From positions 1,255,001 to 1,319,000 of the forward strand of contig NC_133167.1 in assembly GCF_040802235.1 (NCBI RefSeq): DNA of 64,000 nucleotides. Reading direction: 5' to 3'. The notes under the pieces were generated by a model. That model was not told the DNA's origin. It did not search any database and saw only the letters and a program-made list of their open reading frames with translations. Numbering within the stretch: position 1 is the stretch's first letter; each line of letters opens with the position of its first letter. Of this stretch, positions 33,020 through 44,800 are shown piece after piece. The translations under genes were made by a program, and so were the position numbers. Source of the DNA: Manis javanica. Its lineage: Eukaryota > Chordata > Mammalia > Pholidota > Manidae.

Positions 33020-34800
33020 AGAGACACTTTATGTTCAGTGGCGTTCTCTCTGCGTGATGCCTGAGGGGACCCTTGATGCACTTGCATGTAGCGATCGCTC
33101 ATGCATGTAACATGTACTCTGCTGTGTAAAGGCATCCAACATTTTCCTATTCGATGAAGCTGTGAACAGCACTCTGGGTACTGCCCGCTGTTGTCCACAA
33201 CACTGCCTGGATGCCTGTGGGAGTGCTGCGAAAGCACCCTGGCTCATGTCTTTTCATTCATACAGTTCTGTGAGCCATGTGCCTAGGCTAGACCCAGGTG
33301 TGCACAGGCTATGCCTGCAGTTGCCGTGACCTCAGCGATGTGTGTGGCCGGGCTTAGGAGAAGCTCCAGCAGTGTGCTCCAAAGGGGGCGAGTTCATCTT
33401 CGCGCCCACTAGCAGTGTGTCCAGTAGCTCCACATCCTCACCACACTCGGGATCGTAAGCAGTTTTCAGTTAGGCATCCTTCCAGCTGTAACGGTGCCTT
33501 CGCTTCAGTTTGCATTCCCCGATGGCAAATGGTCTGAGCACCTCGGTAGTACTTGCTGGCTATTGTCCGTTTGGATGCGTCCTTCCTGAAGTGCCCATTC
33601 AACCAAGTCTTTTGCATATTTTTATATTGAGTTGCTTTTTCTCCTTAACCTGTAGGAGTTCTTATATATTCTGGATAAACACCCTCTGTTTTTTATACTT
33701 AATGCAAAAATATCCTGGTTTAGGGGTGTGCCTTTTTATTCTTAATGGTGTCTTGAAGAAGAGAAGCTCTTTATTTCCTATTATAGTGTTTTTTTACTTT
33801 CCATTTAAGACATGATTGCCTATTCCAAGGTCATAAAGATGTTCTTCTATTTAATTCTGGAAGCTTCATTGTTTTACCTTTTGTGTTTAGATTTAAACCA
33901 TTTGAGATTGATTTTTATTTATGGTATGAGACATGGGTCTGAATTCATTCTTTTCTGTATGGATATCAGATTGAGGCGGGACCCACCATTCATTGCAAAG
34001 AGCATGTGCTCCCTTCTGCAGTGTCACCCTTTTCATGCACCCGGTATCTATCCACTACCTGCACTCACCTGTCTGTCCTCAGCTCTTCTTGGGCTTCTTA
34101 CTCTGTCCCATTTGTGTTTGTCTTTTGCTGTGCCAATGCCACGTCATCATAATTACAGTAGCTTTCTGATATTTTGTCATGTGTGGTGGTGAAGCCCTCC
34201 ATCTCTGCTACTGTTCTTCAAGGCTGCATGGTTATCTCGGCCCTCCCAAATCAGGGGAGGGAGACAGGCATTTTCAGAATCAGCCTGTCAATTTCAACAG
34301 AGGAAAAGTATTTTGGATAGTTATTGGGATTGTGTTGAATCTATAGCTCAATTTGGAGATAACTGTCATCCTCACAATTTCAAGGCTCTTAATCCAAGAA
34401 GAAGGCATAGTCTTCTATTCATGTACAACTTCTTCCATTTCTCGATACTGTTTTATTTTTGGCATAGGGACCTATTATATTTTTCTAGGTATTTGAGTTT
34501 TTAAAATTCTTTTAATTACAAAAAATAGTTGATTGTATTAGTATGGGGATTTTTCTGGCTTCTCTCTTCTGTTCCATCAGTGTTTGTGTCTGTCGCTGGC
34601 CAATACCACGCAGCCTTGATAATCAGTCTTGAAGTTGATGGACTGATTCCTACAACTTTATTCTTTTCCAAAATTGCATTAGCTTTTTTCCCCCTTTTTT
34701 TCTTCTTTTGATTTTTCATATAACTCTCAGGACAATCTCTGTCTGTACAGGAAGAAACTCTTGCTGTCATTTTGATAGCAATTGCGTTAAACCTGTACAG
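33020..34800 (-). mobile_element. Old L1 fragments, minus strand
   Basis: In plus coordinates, 33050-33540 matches the reversed ORF2 C-terminus and 3' region (CTCCACATCCTCACCACACT, GCATTCCCCGATGGCAAATG). Positions 33580-34500 continue into the C-terminal and RT parts. A second, overlapping L1 part starts at about 34520 (GTGTCTGTCGCTGGCCAATACCA). At least two copies are present, all frames broken. Confidence 0.7.
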
Positions 34801-35029
34801 CGATTTTGGGAGAATTACCCCCTCAGTGTGCTGAGTCTGGAGGGCAGTGTGCTGCGCATAGGAATTGTGGCTCGGGCCGGCCCACTCTTCATCTGGTTAG
34901 TGGACAGTCCCTCCAGCACCACCGAGGGAGCCTGGCAGCACCGGAAAACTGTGTGATCACACACTGTCATCCATCGGGGACTGTCACTTATCTCTGTCAC
35001 CAACCAGAAGTGGTCAGGGAACACAAAAG
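34801..35029. other. Unassigned spacer between opposing L1s
   Basis: About 230 bp of moderate GC separating a minus-strand L1 on the left and a plus-strand L1 on the right. Not recognised. Confidence 0.4.
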
Positions 35030-36170
35030 AGGAATACTTCCTATATAATTTTATTAATTCAAAATAAGCCTGATACCAAAACCATACAAAGTCCAAAAAT
35101 GAAAATTACAGATCACTACCTCACATAAATATAGATTAAAAAAATTCTTTAAAAATATTTGCAAGTAGGATTCAGCGATATATAATGAGAATGACACATG
35201 ATCGAGTGGGGTTTAGTTCAGGGATGCAAGGCTGGTTCAAAATGCAAAAACCAATTGCTGAAATCCACCACGTGAACAGGCTAAAGAAGAAAAGCTGTGC
35301 GATTATATCAACTGACACAGTGAAACTGACAAAATCTAACATTAGCAACCAAGGAACACAGACAACTGCTTCAGTCCTAGGGAGCATTTACAAATCTAGA
35401 CTAGCATTATGCCTAACCAAAAACAGAATGTTTTCCTAAGAATGTCAGCTCTTGCCACCGCTATCCAACATAGTAGTGGAAGTTCCAGCCAGCACAATAT
35501 GGGAAGGAAAAGATGGGCATTCAGGTCGGAAAGAATGAAATAAAATTACTCCCATCTGCAGATGACATGATTGTCTACACAGAAAGTCCCAAGGAATCTA
35601 CACAAAACCTAGAACTAATATGTGTACTCAGCAAGGCCACAGGATACGAACTCGACACACAAAATCCAGCTGTATTTTTATGTACTAGCAATGAATGCAA
35701 GGCAACCAACTTTAAAATACCATTTAAAAGCACTCAAAAAATTTGAAGTACTTGAGTGTAAATCTAACAAAACATATACAGAATTTATATGCTGAAACCT
35801 ATGCAATGCTGATGGAGGGAATCAAATGGAGGCACACGGTCTGTGCACGGACTGGCAGACTCGACGTGGTAAAAAGGATTCTCCCCAGATTGCTGCCCAG
35901 GTTAACACAATCACTATCAAAATTATAGTTAACAGTTTCTTTCTGTATATACAAAGAAGATTATCTTAAACTTTATATGAAAAGAAAAAAAAGAAAAAAG
36001 AACAGCTAAAGCAATTTTGGAAAAAAGTTGGAGGAATTAGTAGTCTACTGACTTGAAGGCTGATTTTCAAGGTTGTGTGATATTGTGCAGTGACACACAA
36101 ACATTGATGGAACAGAAGAGAGAAGCCAGAAAAATCTCCAGATAAGACCATCTAATTTTTTTAGATGAAA
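35030..36170 (+). mobile_element. L1 ORF2 RT fragment, plus strand
   Basis: It contains decayed RT sequence in order: the ARLLIRF/IHHVNRLKKK region (35255-35290), the QVGKNEIKLLPSADDM block with the catalytic FADD changed to SADD (35523-35568), PKESTQNLE, the GYELDTQNPAVFL block, and a C-terminal stretch to about 36165 with A-rich expansions near 35980-36000. It is truncated at both ends and frameshifted. Confidence 0.8.
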
Positions 36171-36179
36171 AATCCTATT

Positions 36180-36600
36180 AATTATAGATTCACATGCAGT
36201 TGTAAGAAATAACAGGCAGATCTTTTGTGAACTTGGCCCACTTCCCTACAATGATAACAGTGGCCAAACTATAGTATGATATCACAGCCAGGATACTGAT
36301 GAATCCACCTGCCTCGTTCAGGCTTCCTGTTTTACCTGTATTTATCTGTGCATCTGTGTTTGGTTTATTATAAAATTTCATCATCTGTGTAGGTTTGGGT
36401 CGACTACCACACTCAAGAGCCTGCATGATTCCACCACCACGAGGATTCCCTGCTGTGGTATGCATGCATCACAGTCTGTTTAACTGCTTACCTTCTGAAA
36501 GACATCTGGCTGCAGTCCAATTTCTGTACATTATCCTAAAGCTGCACTAAATATTCACCTACAGGGTTTTGTGTGGACACAAGTCAGGGAAGCAGAAGTG
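36180..36600 (+). mobile_element. Ancient L1 (L1M-type) 3'-region fragment
   Basis: The blocks CTATAGTATGATATCACAGCCAGGATA, TGTGTAGGTTTGGGTCGACTACCAC and GACATCTGGCTGCAGTCCAA recall the long non-coding 3' region shared by old mammalian L1s. The intronic copies at 40690-41120 and 41650-42420 are of the same general type. Confidence 0.6.
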
Positions 36601-38149
36601 AGAAGTGACACAAGGATAGTATTGCTTGAGATCTGGATCAAACTATACCTGCAGCCAGGCACATGCACTACCTTCTGTTACTATGAGGTTTCCATCACTT
36701 GCTTTACGTTACTAAATGACACTGACATGCCAGGTATTATACAGCATCTCAAATGGAGACTTGAGAAGATAATTTGAGGCCAGTAATCACCACACCTTGC
36801 ATGATTTCAAGGTAGTGCAAGTATCTTCTATTGAATCAGAAACACCAACTATTTCTATTATGAACTATTATTGAATTTTCTCTCACTTGGTTTCTCGGCT
36901 GTAGTTGAGTGATTATACCATCAAACGGAAGCTGGGCAGAACGCTAACTTGTAGCATATTTATACTTGGAGCTCATGTGGAAGTGAATTTCCCAAGCATA
37001 CTGTCCCCATGTTTTGGACGGTGAGGGGCAGTAGCTGGTTGCAGCTGGCTACAGAGGTCCGTCCGTAATGGGATGTTTATGATGGTGTCGTAACTAGGGA
37101 CACTCAAAACACATTGTTTACTTCTGTGCACCAGAAGGTCAATTTAGTTACAAGACTGATGTTTAAATTCTGATTTAAAAAAGTAGTTGGGACACATTAT
37201 ACCTAACAAAGCATCTCTTGTGTTTGACACTCATCAGGGACGTCAGTGCTAAGAGCCCTGAGGAGGCCTGCTCTTCCCTCTCAGGACCCGGACTTTGAAG
37301 GTGCCTGGAGGAGAGGAGGGAGGCCTGGGGAGGTTCTGACAGGCAGGTCCCCAGGCTGGTGGGTTAGGGCCTGACCATGACCCCACACCGTAGGGATGTT
37401 CGAGAAACTTCAGGATGTCTGAAGCTCAGTGTTATTTCTGTTTCCTGCTGCGCTCTTTCCCTTTCTCACTATGCCATCAGTGAGAGTTGTTCAACACAAG
37501 GATCTTGTCTTGGCAAGTAAGATAAAGGGTGTGTTTTCACCTGGGGTAAAGCTGCGAAAGACAGTTGCAGTGCTCAAGGCCGAACAGATGGACGATGGTA
37601 CAAGGTGAGGATGCCCAGGCAGGCGCCCTGAATTCGGACACACTGGGAAGGGCACTGGGCTTCCCGGAGGCATGGGGACGTGGAGGGAAGCCCTGGAAGA
37701 CCGGGGCCTCCACGGGGCTTGGAGGGCTGAGGGCTGGCCACACCGGCTTACTGGGGGTGTGCTCACCCAACTGCTCTTGCAACACATGTGTCAGTTTTGC
37801 TCCAGGCTGGGACACTCGTGTGCAGGATGTGATGTGGCCCCTGCTCTCAGGAGGGTCTGTGACAGTATCTCTCTCCATGTGGCCCATTTATATCAGAATA
37901 GCTGGAAGCCTGTTACACGGATTTCACGGCCCACCCTGGGTCTTCTGAATCAGACGCTCGGGCTCTGGGATCGGGAATCTGCTCCTTCGCACAAGCAGGA
38001 ATGCTCCTCTGGCAGGTGCGTTTTCACAGCTGCATTCCCGTTCTGCTTTGCATTCCATGACCGTCTGGACAGCTGAAAACCAAATGAACGTTAAACGAAA
38101 GAAAAGTTAGGATACTCAGAACCGTGAGACCGAGGGATGTGAACATTAT
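36601..38149. other. NDUFA10 upstream interval, no gene recognised
   Basis: Moderate-GC sequence leading into the CpG island. Open frames at 37491-38076 on both strands show no domain. No RNA gene or clear repeat was recognised. Confidence 0.45.
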
Positions 38150-38289
38150 AGCAACTATTCCAGAGGCCGGCGTGGCGGAGGGCCTCCCCCGGTCGAGTGA
38201 ATCCGCGCGGCGCTGCGCGGACCGAGGGCCTGGAGCCCAGCGGGGCCGGCCGCGGGGTGAGGGCACCCGGGGCGTCCGTCCGACCACGG

Positions 38290-38299
38290 TGCGCAGGCG
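38290..38299 (+). promoter_or_regulatory. NRF1-like motif
   Basis: TGCGCAGGCG differs by one base from the core of the NRF1 palindrome. NRF1 controls many nuclear genes for respiratory-chain subunits. At about 470 bp upstream of the ATG it may be distal or fortuitous. Confidence 0.35.
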
Positions 38300-38643
38300 G
38301 GAGCCCCCCGGGGGCCCGCGGGGAGGGGCGGCCTCGGCCGGCTGCCGGGTGCCCGTCGGCCGGTGGCCCCTCCTCGCGCGCTGGGACGCCCGCGCGGTCC
38401 CGGTGCCGCGCGCCATCCGCCCCTTCGTTCCCCAGCCCCAGGCCGCCCTCCCCGCGGCTGCCGGACGGCTTCCGGGGGGCTGAGAAGTCGGCACCTGCGC
38501 CCTGGACTTGGCGTGAGGCGCAGTAGCGGCTACAGGCTGCCTGGGGCAGCTCCCCGCGCGGCACGACCTCAGGTCCGGCGGCGCCCGGGCGACTCCGGCG
38601 ACCCGGCCGCCTGGGGGAGCCGCTGACCCCGCTCTTCGCGCGC

Positions 38644-38650
38644 CCGGAAG
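38644..38650 (+). promoter_or_regulatory. ETS/GABP-type motif
   Basis: CCGGAAG, 120 bp upstream of the ATG in the CpG island. GABP (NRF-2) sites of this form are common in promoters of nuclear-encoded mitochondrial proteins. Confidence 0.55.
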
Positions 38651-38681
38651 GCCCGGCAGGCGCCGCGCGGGCACCCCCGTC

Positions 38682-38689
38682 TGACGTCA
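38682..38689 (+). promoter_or_regulatory. Palindromic CRE (CREB/ATF site)
   Basis: TGACGTCA, a perfect CRE, 81 bp upstream of the ATG. This is the usual proximal position for a functional CRE in a CpG-island promoter. Confidence 0.7.
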
Positions 38690-38769
38690 CCGAGGCGCGC
38701 CGGCCGCGGGAAAGGACCTCGTCGCGACCGCGTCCGCTCGGTCCTTGAGCCGGCGCCGACCGCGGAGCC

Positions 38770-38844
38770 ATGGCCTCCGGGCTGCTGAGATTGGCCCCCG
38801 CGTCCGCGTCCGCGCGGGGCCTGGCGGCGGGCGCCCAGCGCGTG
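38770..38844 (+). CDS. NDUFA10: NDUFA10 coding exon 1
   Basis: Codes residues 1-25 ([20 protein letters not shown] then GAQRV), the start of the mitochondrial targeting sequence with three Arg and no acidic residue. Ends in phase 0 at donor GTGAGG. The 4.9-kb intron 1 follows. Confidence 0.93.
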
Positions 38845-41800
38845 GTGAGGCGGCGGGCGGGCGGGGAGCGGGGCCCTGGCCTGTCCTCCCGGCGCAGCCC
38901 CTCTCCTCTCCCGGGCCCCCGGGCTGCAGCTCCCAGGGTCACTCTGCGGGGCCCCCGGGGCCTGAGTCGCGGGCCGACTCAGAGGGGCGGCGGGCTGCCC
39001 AGGCCGTTTCATCTCGGCCCCACGGAACGCCCGGGCGCGGAGGCGAGTCGGCCTCGTGGGCGCGCTGGTGGCGGAGGCCGGGCGCGGGGCGACTGTCCCT
39101 GCTGCTGCGCGGTGGCCGGCGGGCAGGATGAGCCCCGAGGGCCTGGGCGCGCGCAGCAGAAACGGGAGAGAAGGCAGCCGAGTTAGATACGCAGGGTCGG
39201 GAGAACTTGAGTGGCGGAGAAACTGCGGGAAGACGCTGTACGCGGAGGGAACGAGGGAAGCAAAGAGCTGGGCTGGAAACCGTCGGAAAACTAATACGGC
39301 CGTGACTGCATCATAGCTGCTTTGCGCGCTCGTGGCCGGAGCTACACTGGTGTCCGTTTGCAAAGGAAGTTGACCTGGCTAAGGTGGCTAAGCATTTTGG
39401 TCAGCAGAGGATTTTGGACAGAACAGTGTAACAGTGTTATTAAGAACTCATATACGTGTTTTTAGAAGATAACCCGGGCTTCTTTTTACTACCCAGTGTA
39501 CTGGGGCCTGTGTCAGGGAGGTCAGGACCCGGTGCTGTGGTGCAGGGCACACGCTAGACACAGCCGCCCGAGACAGGGCGCGCCCCGATGGGCACTGCCC
39601 TCTGCAGGGGGATATGCGCGAGCCTCAGCAGGTCCGGAGAGAAATGAGTAAGATGAACAGGGGTACCCCTGATTACTTGAGGAATAAAGCAAGGAATTGG
39701 AAATTCATCCTAAGATCGGTTATTCATTGTGACTCCAGAGAGAAGAATGAGACTGAGGATGGGAATTTAGAGAAGACTATGGTTACTTTGTAAAAAAGCA
39801 CTTTCTAAGGATTTTGAAGTGAGGAAATGCTTGATTGCTGGGTTCATTACTTGGAACATTACTGTGCATCTGCTTTGTGCCACACCTGTGGTATGTTCAG
39901 GTTGTGGACACAGCTGGGAAACAGTTTGCCCATGGCTCATAGATAGCCTAGAGGAGAGAGTCTTTAATTTCTGGGGTGATATGATTAACACCCCCTCACA
40001 TACCTCTTCTACTCTCCCTCAGCCGCCTTGGTGCCAGCCTCGCCGCCTGGGCTGGGCCTTGCAGTGCTGCGGCCTCAGGGCATTTGTCCCCTCTGCCTGA
40101 GAGACCCTCTTTCAGGGGGAGGTTCCCTCCCTGCCTTCTGGTCTGTCCCTGCGTCACTCCTGCAAGAGCTCCCCCGCCGCCCACTTGAACATCACAGCCC
40201 ATTACGGGCACCATGCTCCCCTCCACAGCACTTATTTAATGAGCTGTATAGCGACTGTTTTGTTTTGTTATGCCGTGGAGTCCTGTGGCTCCCTGCTGTA
40301 TCCCCATTGTCTAAGGAAGGTGCTTCACATAGCATAGGCTCCTAATAAATACTTGAATAGTGAAGAAAAAAATGAATGAATGACACACAGTTGCTACTGA
40401 GTAAATTAAGTGTTCACAAAGTGATGGGACGTTGAGATTTTGGGGCATATAGAGAATGCACTCCGCGCGCTAACCTGCTTTCCTGTCGATGCGCCTCTGG
40501 GTGGTTCCCTTTTGCTCTTGCAGGCATCACTCCTGACTTTTCATGTACATCCTTTCTCCTGTATTTGTCTCAGTTTTTTCCTGCTGTGAATGTATCTGTG
40601 TATATATTATTTACAAAAAGGGGATCATACAGTGCATTCTTTCTTTTTCTTTTCAGTAACTACCGGTGGGCTGTATTCAGGTTCCCTCAGTTTTTCTCTA
40701 ATGTCCTTTTTCCTTTCCAGGATCCCACCCAGGATCCCACATCACATTTAGTCATCATGTCTCTTCAGGCTTCTCTTGGTTTTGACGGTTTCTCAGATTT
40801 TCCCTGTTTCTGATGACCTTGACAGCAGCCCTGGGCAGGGGTTTGTCCCTCAGTGGGACTCATCTGATGTTTTTCTCATGATTGGAGCGGGGTTGTGTGT
40901 TCTTGGGAGGGGGAGCACAGCGGGAAAGCCATGCCCACCACATTGTACGCAAGGAGCCGTCCCTGTCGATGTTGACCGCTTGGCTGGGGTAGCAGGGTGG
41001 TTCCACTTGCCCCTTTCCCGTTGTGTCCCCTCGGAAGGGCAGTCTCTGTGTGTAGCCCACACCTAAGGAGTGGGAGATTATGCCCCCTTCCTCAAAGGCA
41101 GAGTATCTACAGAAATGATGTGTAACTCTTCCGCATGTGTGCTCGGGGTGATTGATACTGGGGACAGTATATTGCTTCTGGGTCCTCTCAGCAGGCAGCA
41201 AATACACGAACCTGTGTGTATGCTGATACCTGTAAATACTTCTCCGTGTAACCATCTGCCCCTGTATCGGATGAGTTCACAGTAATGTCTGTGGTTCAGA
41301 GCTACATGGGCATTCTAGCCTCTCCCCTTGCTCATCTGTAACTTCCCGAAAGTCCAGCAGGTAGAAACCTGGTTCCCACCATTTGCTGTCCATCTACGTA
41401 ACCGCTTGATTCTAGGATGCATGTATAGTAATAATCAGAGTTGTTAACCTTTCCTCTGTGAGAAACATCTTTACCAGGCAGAGTACAGTTCCTCTTGCCT
41501 GCGTCTCAGACCACTGAGTTCCAGACCTTCCCCGGCCCCACAGGGAGGTGGTTTCATGCCTGGTGACGCTGTCGGTTTGTCACGTTCTGCATTCCAGTCT
41601 GGATTCCTCAACCTAAGCGAGTTTTCAGAATTGTGCCTATGTTGAAGTTCGCTCTTGGTGCTGTAAATTTTTGTGGGTTTTGACAAGCGCAAGTGTCACA
41701 TGCCCACCGCTCGGTGTCACACTGGGTGGTTCCACTGCCCTTCAAATCCCAAGCTCTCCCCGCTCAGCCCGTCCTCTTCGCCCCAGTCCCTGGCAACCAC

Positions 41801-44800
41801 TGATCTCACCACCTCTCATTCAGCGCTTCCTAGAATGTCATCTATCTGGAAGCCTACAGTACGTTGCTTTTCGTATTGGCTCTGTCACTTAGAGATGTGC
41901 ATTTAAGAGTCACTCATGTCTTTCTGTGGTTGAATAGAAATGAGTGGAAAAATAGAAAAATGCGTTTCTTTTTATTTCTGAATAATATTCCATTGTATGA
42001 GTGTATCACAGTTTATCCATTGAGCTACTGAAAGACATCTTGGTTGCTTCCAGTTTTTAGTGAATATGAGTAACCCTGCCGAGGCATGTGGATTAGCCGG
42101 ATCTGTGGTAAGACTGTGTTTAGTTCTAGAAGAACTGTTAAGCCATCTTCTAAAGGGACTGTGCCATTTTGCATTCCTGCTCTCCCTAAAGGGCATTCCT
42201 GTTGCTCTGCCTTCTTGCCAACACTTCTTGGTGTAGATTTTGGCTTTTTGGCTGTTCTCCTGAGTGAATGGTTGTATCTTTCTGTTTTAAGTTGCCGTTT
42301 CCAAATGACAGGTTGTTGAGTATGTTTCTGTCTGCTTATCGGCCCTTCCTTAGATGTCCTTTTGTGACATGTGTTCACACCTTTTGCCTGTTGTTAGCTG
42401 TGTTGCCTTTGTGTTCTCACCTGTAACTGCTTTTGCACCAGCTCATAATCAAGACCGTAAATCAAGCTGGTCAGGATTGAAACAATCTCGTTGTTTTATG
42501 TTCTCTTATATTATTTTTATTCCATAACAAAAAGAGTACTTGGTATTCCATCAGATGGATATACCTTAATTTTTAAACTACTTCTCTGTTGTTGGGCATT
42601 AAGGGTTTCTTTTACATTTTTGATATTATAAATGACATTTCTTGGAGCATCTCTGTAGGCAAATCTTTACACAGACCCATGTGTAGTCCCTTAGGGTCGA
42701 GTTGCTAGTCTGAGGTCCAGGGCCTGGGTCTACAGCACCACTTGCAGGTATGAGGATTGTCCTGTACCAACACTGCATATCATCATTTAAAAAATTAAAT
42801 TCATATGGTTTTTGGTTACTTTTAGTACTTCTAAAATAAGCTGTGGGTTCCCACCCTTGCTCCTGTCAGCGCCCTTACTAGTCTGTTCAGCCTCTGTGTG
42901 CACTAAGGCTGTGTTCCCTCGTATGTGTTGAACTTTCCTTAGTTGTTTTCCTTTCAATTTGTGTTTCTTTCTTATCTTTGTGTTGTTCGGGGCGGGGGGA
43001 TGGTTTGGCTTTAGAGCGGAGAGTAGCCTGGGTGTGTTGGAGCAAGGAGATGGGGCAGGTGCCTGCCGTGGGGGTGGAGGTACAGAATGAGCCCTAGGGG
43101 TTGGGGGGTGGCACCGCGCCAGAGTCAGACTGGCAGGAGTTTGCCAGCGGTTATGGGCTGGGCAGGGGGCGGAGGATATCAAAGGTGATTCCACGTTTGC
43201 TTGGTTTGCCTGGTGGATAGGGGATGGGGAGCTTGGGACGGTGAGCAGATTTGGGGGTTAGGGTGCAGATGTTAAATCTCAGATCCAGGTCAGTTAGCTT
43301 TCAAGTACTTTTCAGGATATGGAGTTGGAGCTGTTTAAAGACAGTGATATACGCAGGTCTGGAGCTCAGGCCAGAAGCCTGGACCAGAGAAACGTTCTTT
43401 ATTCCTTTCCCCTCTCTCTCCCTGCCTCCCATCCATCCATCCATCCATCCATCTGTCTGTCCGTCCGTTCATCTACCCATCCATCTGTGTGTCTGTCCGC
43501 CCAATTTTTATTGACTGGTGAGTGTGTCTATTCCAGGCACTGTTCTGAACGCAAGGATGCAGCAGTGAACAGGAGACAATTCCCCTGTCCTTGTGAACCC
43601 ACAGTGCAGGCAGGGCAGGGGACCTTAATCAAACAAATCAGGAGGCGATAAAGATGTCGATGTTGGCATTTTTATCAGCGGGGCCTTCTTGGCCTTCTTA
43701 CCGAGTGGTTGCTCGTTTCTCGCACCCAGAAGGCTCACGTTGTGCTCTTTTGTGATGTTGTTTTCAGGAAGGGATTCACACAAGTGTCCAGCGCAAGTGG
43801 CAGTACGGCCCTTTGGCGTACATCCTGGGCGAGAGGGCGAGCAAAAAACTGACGGAATACAGCAGAGTGATAACTGTAGATGGCAACCTGTGTTCCGGGA
43901 AAGGCAAGCTTGCAAAGCAAATAGCGGAGAAACTAGGTATGAACCTATGTCGTGCACAGTAACTTTTTGTCAGATATACAGTTGCTCATCTGAGTTTGGT
44001 ATTATTTTAATGTTGATTAGGTAGAATTGGGCCTAAGGTAGGCATTTTACATTTTGACATGTTTATTGAGAAGGCTGCTTTTTAGCTTTCAGACTTGGGA
44101 GATTTAAAAAATGCATGCTGGTTGTTGATTTGAATTTGAATTTTACCTTGATGATCTGAACTTGGAGATGAACAGATTTTGGGCTTTGTAGCAGCCCTTG
44201 GAAACGGGACTGTTGCTGTCATTGGCAGACGTGTGAACTCGGGGAGAAGCCGGTTGCACCCTGGTCCCTACACAGCCGGGGTCTGAGCCCGTTCTCAACT
44301 CCTGTTAGTCTGCTGTACCCCAGTTCTGCCAGGCGGGCGCTCACTTGCACCTGGGGGCGAGCAGAGTTACAGGCGGCTCTCATTCTCAGGAGGAGGGGAC
44401 ACTGGGACACGCTGCAGCCTAGCCCTTTAGCTGACATGCTCTTACACGCGTGTTTTAGACATGCTCTCTTCTGTATCCTGTATGTTCCCTTTTGTACATG
44501 TGGAATGCAAGCATGAGGGTCACTTTTTCCAGGTCTGAGCTCCAGGTCTGACCAACCAGCTCAGACGGGGCTGTGTTTCTGTCGGCCATGCTGCGCACTG
44601 GTGGGAGGTGAGGGACCCACCTCACGTTTCCTCTGGTTATTTCTCCTCAGGCTTAAAGCACTTCCCCGAAGCAGGGATACACTATGCAGACAGCACCACG
44701 GGAGATGGGAGGGACCTGGCTGCTGAGTTCAGCGGCAACTGCAGCTTGGAGAAGTTTTATGACGACCCCAAAAGTAACGACGGCAACAGCTACCGCCTGC

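Larger units (their letters stand above)
38150..39190 (+). promoter_or_regulatory. CpG island and promoter of NDUFA10
   Basis: About 1 kb of very GC- and CpG-rich sequence surrounds the first exon (ATG at 38770) and runs into intron 1. There is no TATA box near the ATG, typical of a housekeeping CpG-island promoter. ETS, CRE and NRF1-like motifs are listed separately. Long open frames on both strands here (for example minus 38091-38942) are base-composition artefacts. The exact start site is not visible. Confidence 0.9.

Noticed and set aside
38091-38942. 283-codon minus-strand open frame over the NDUFA10 promoter
   Set aside because: Lies in a CpG island where stops are rare; composition is Arg/Pro/Gly/Ala only and it overlaps exon 1 of NDUFA10.
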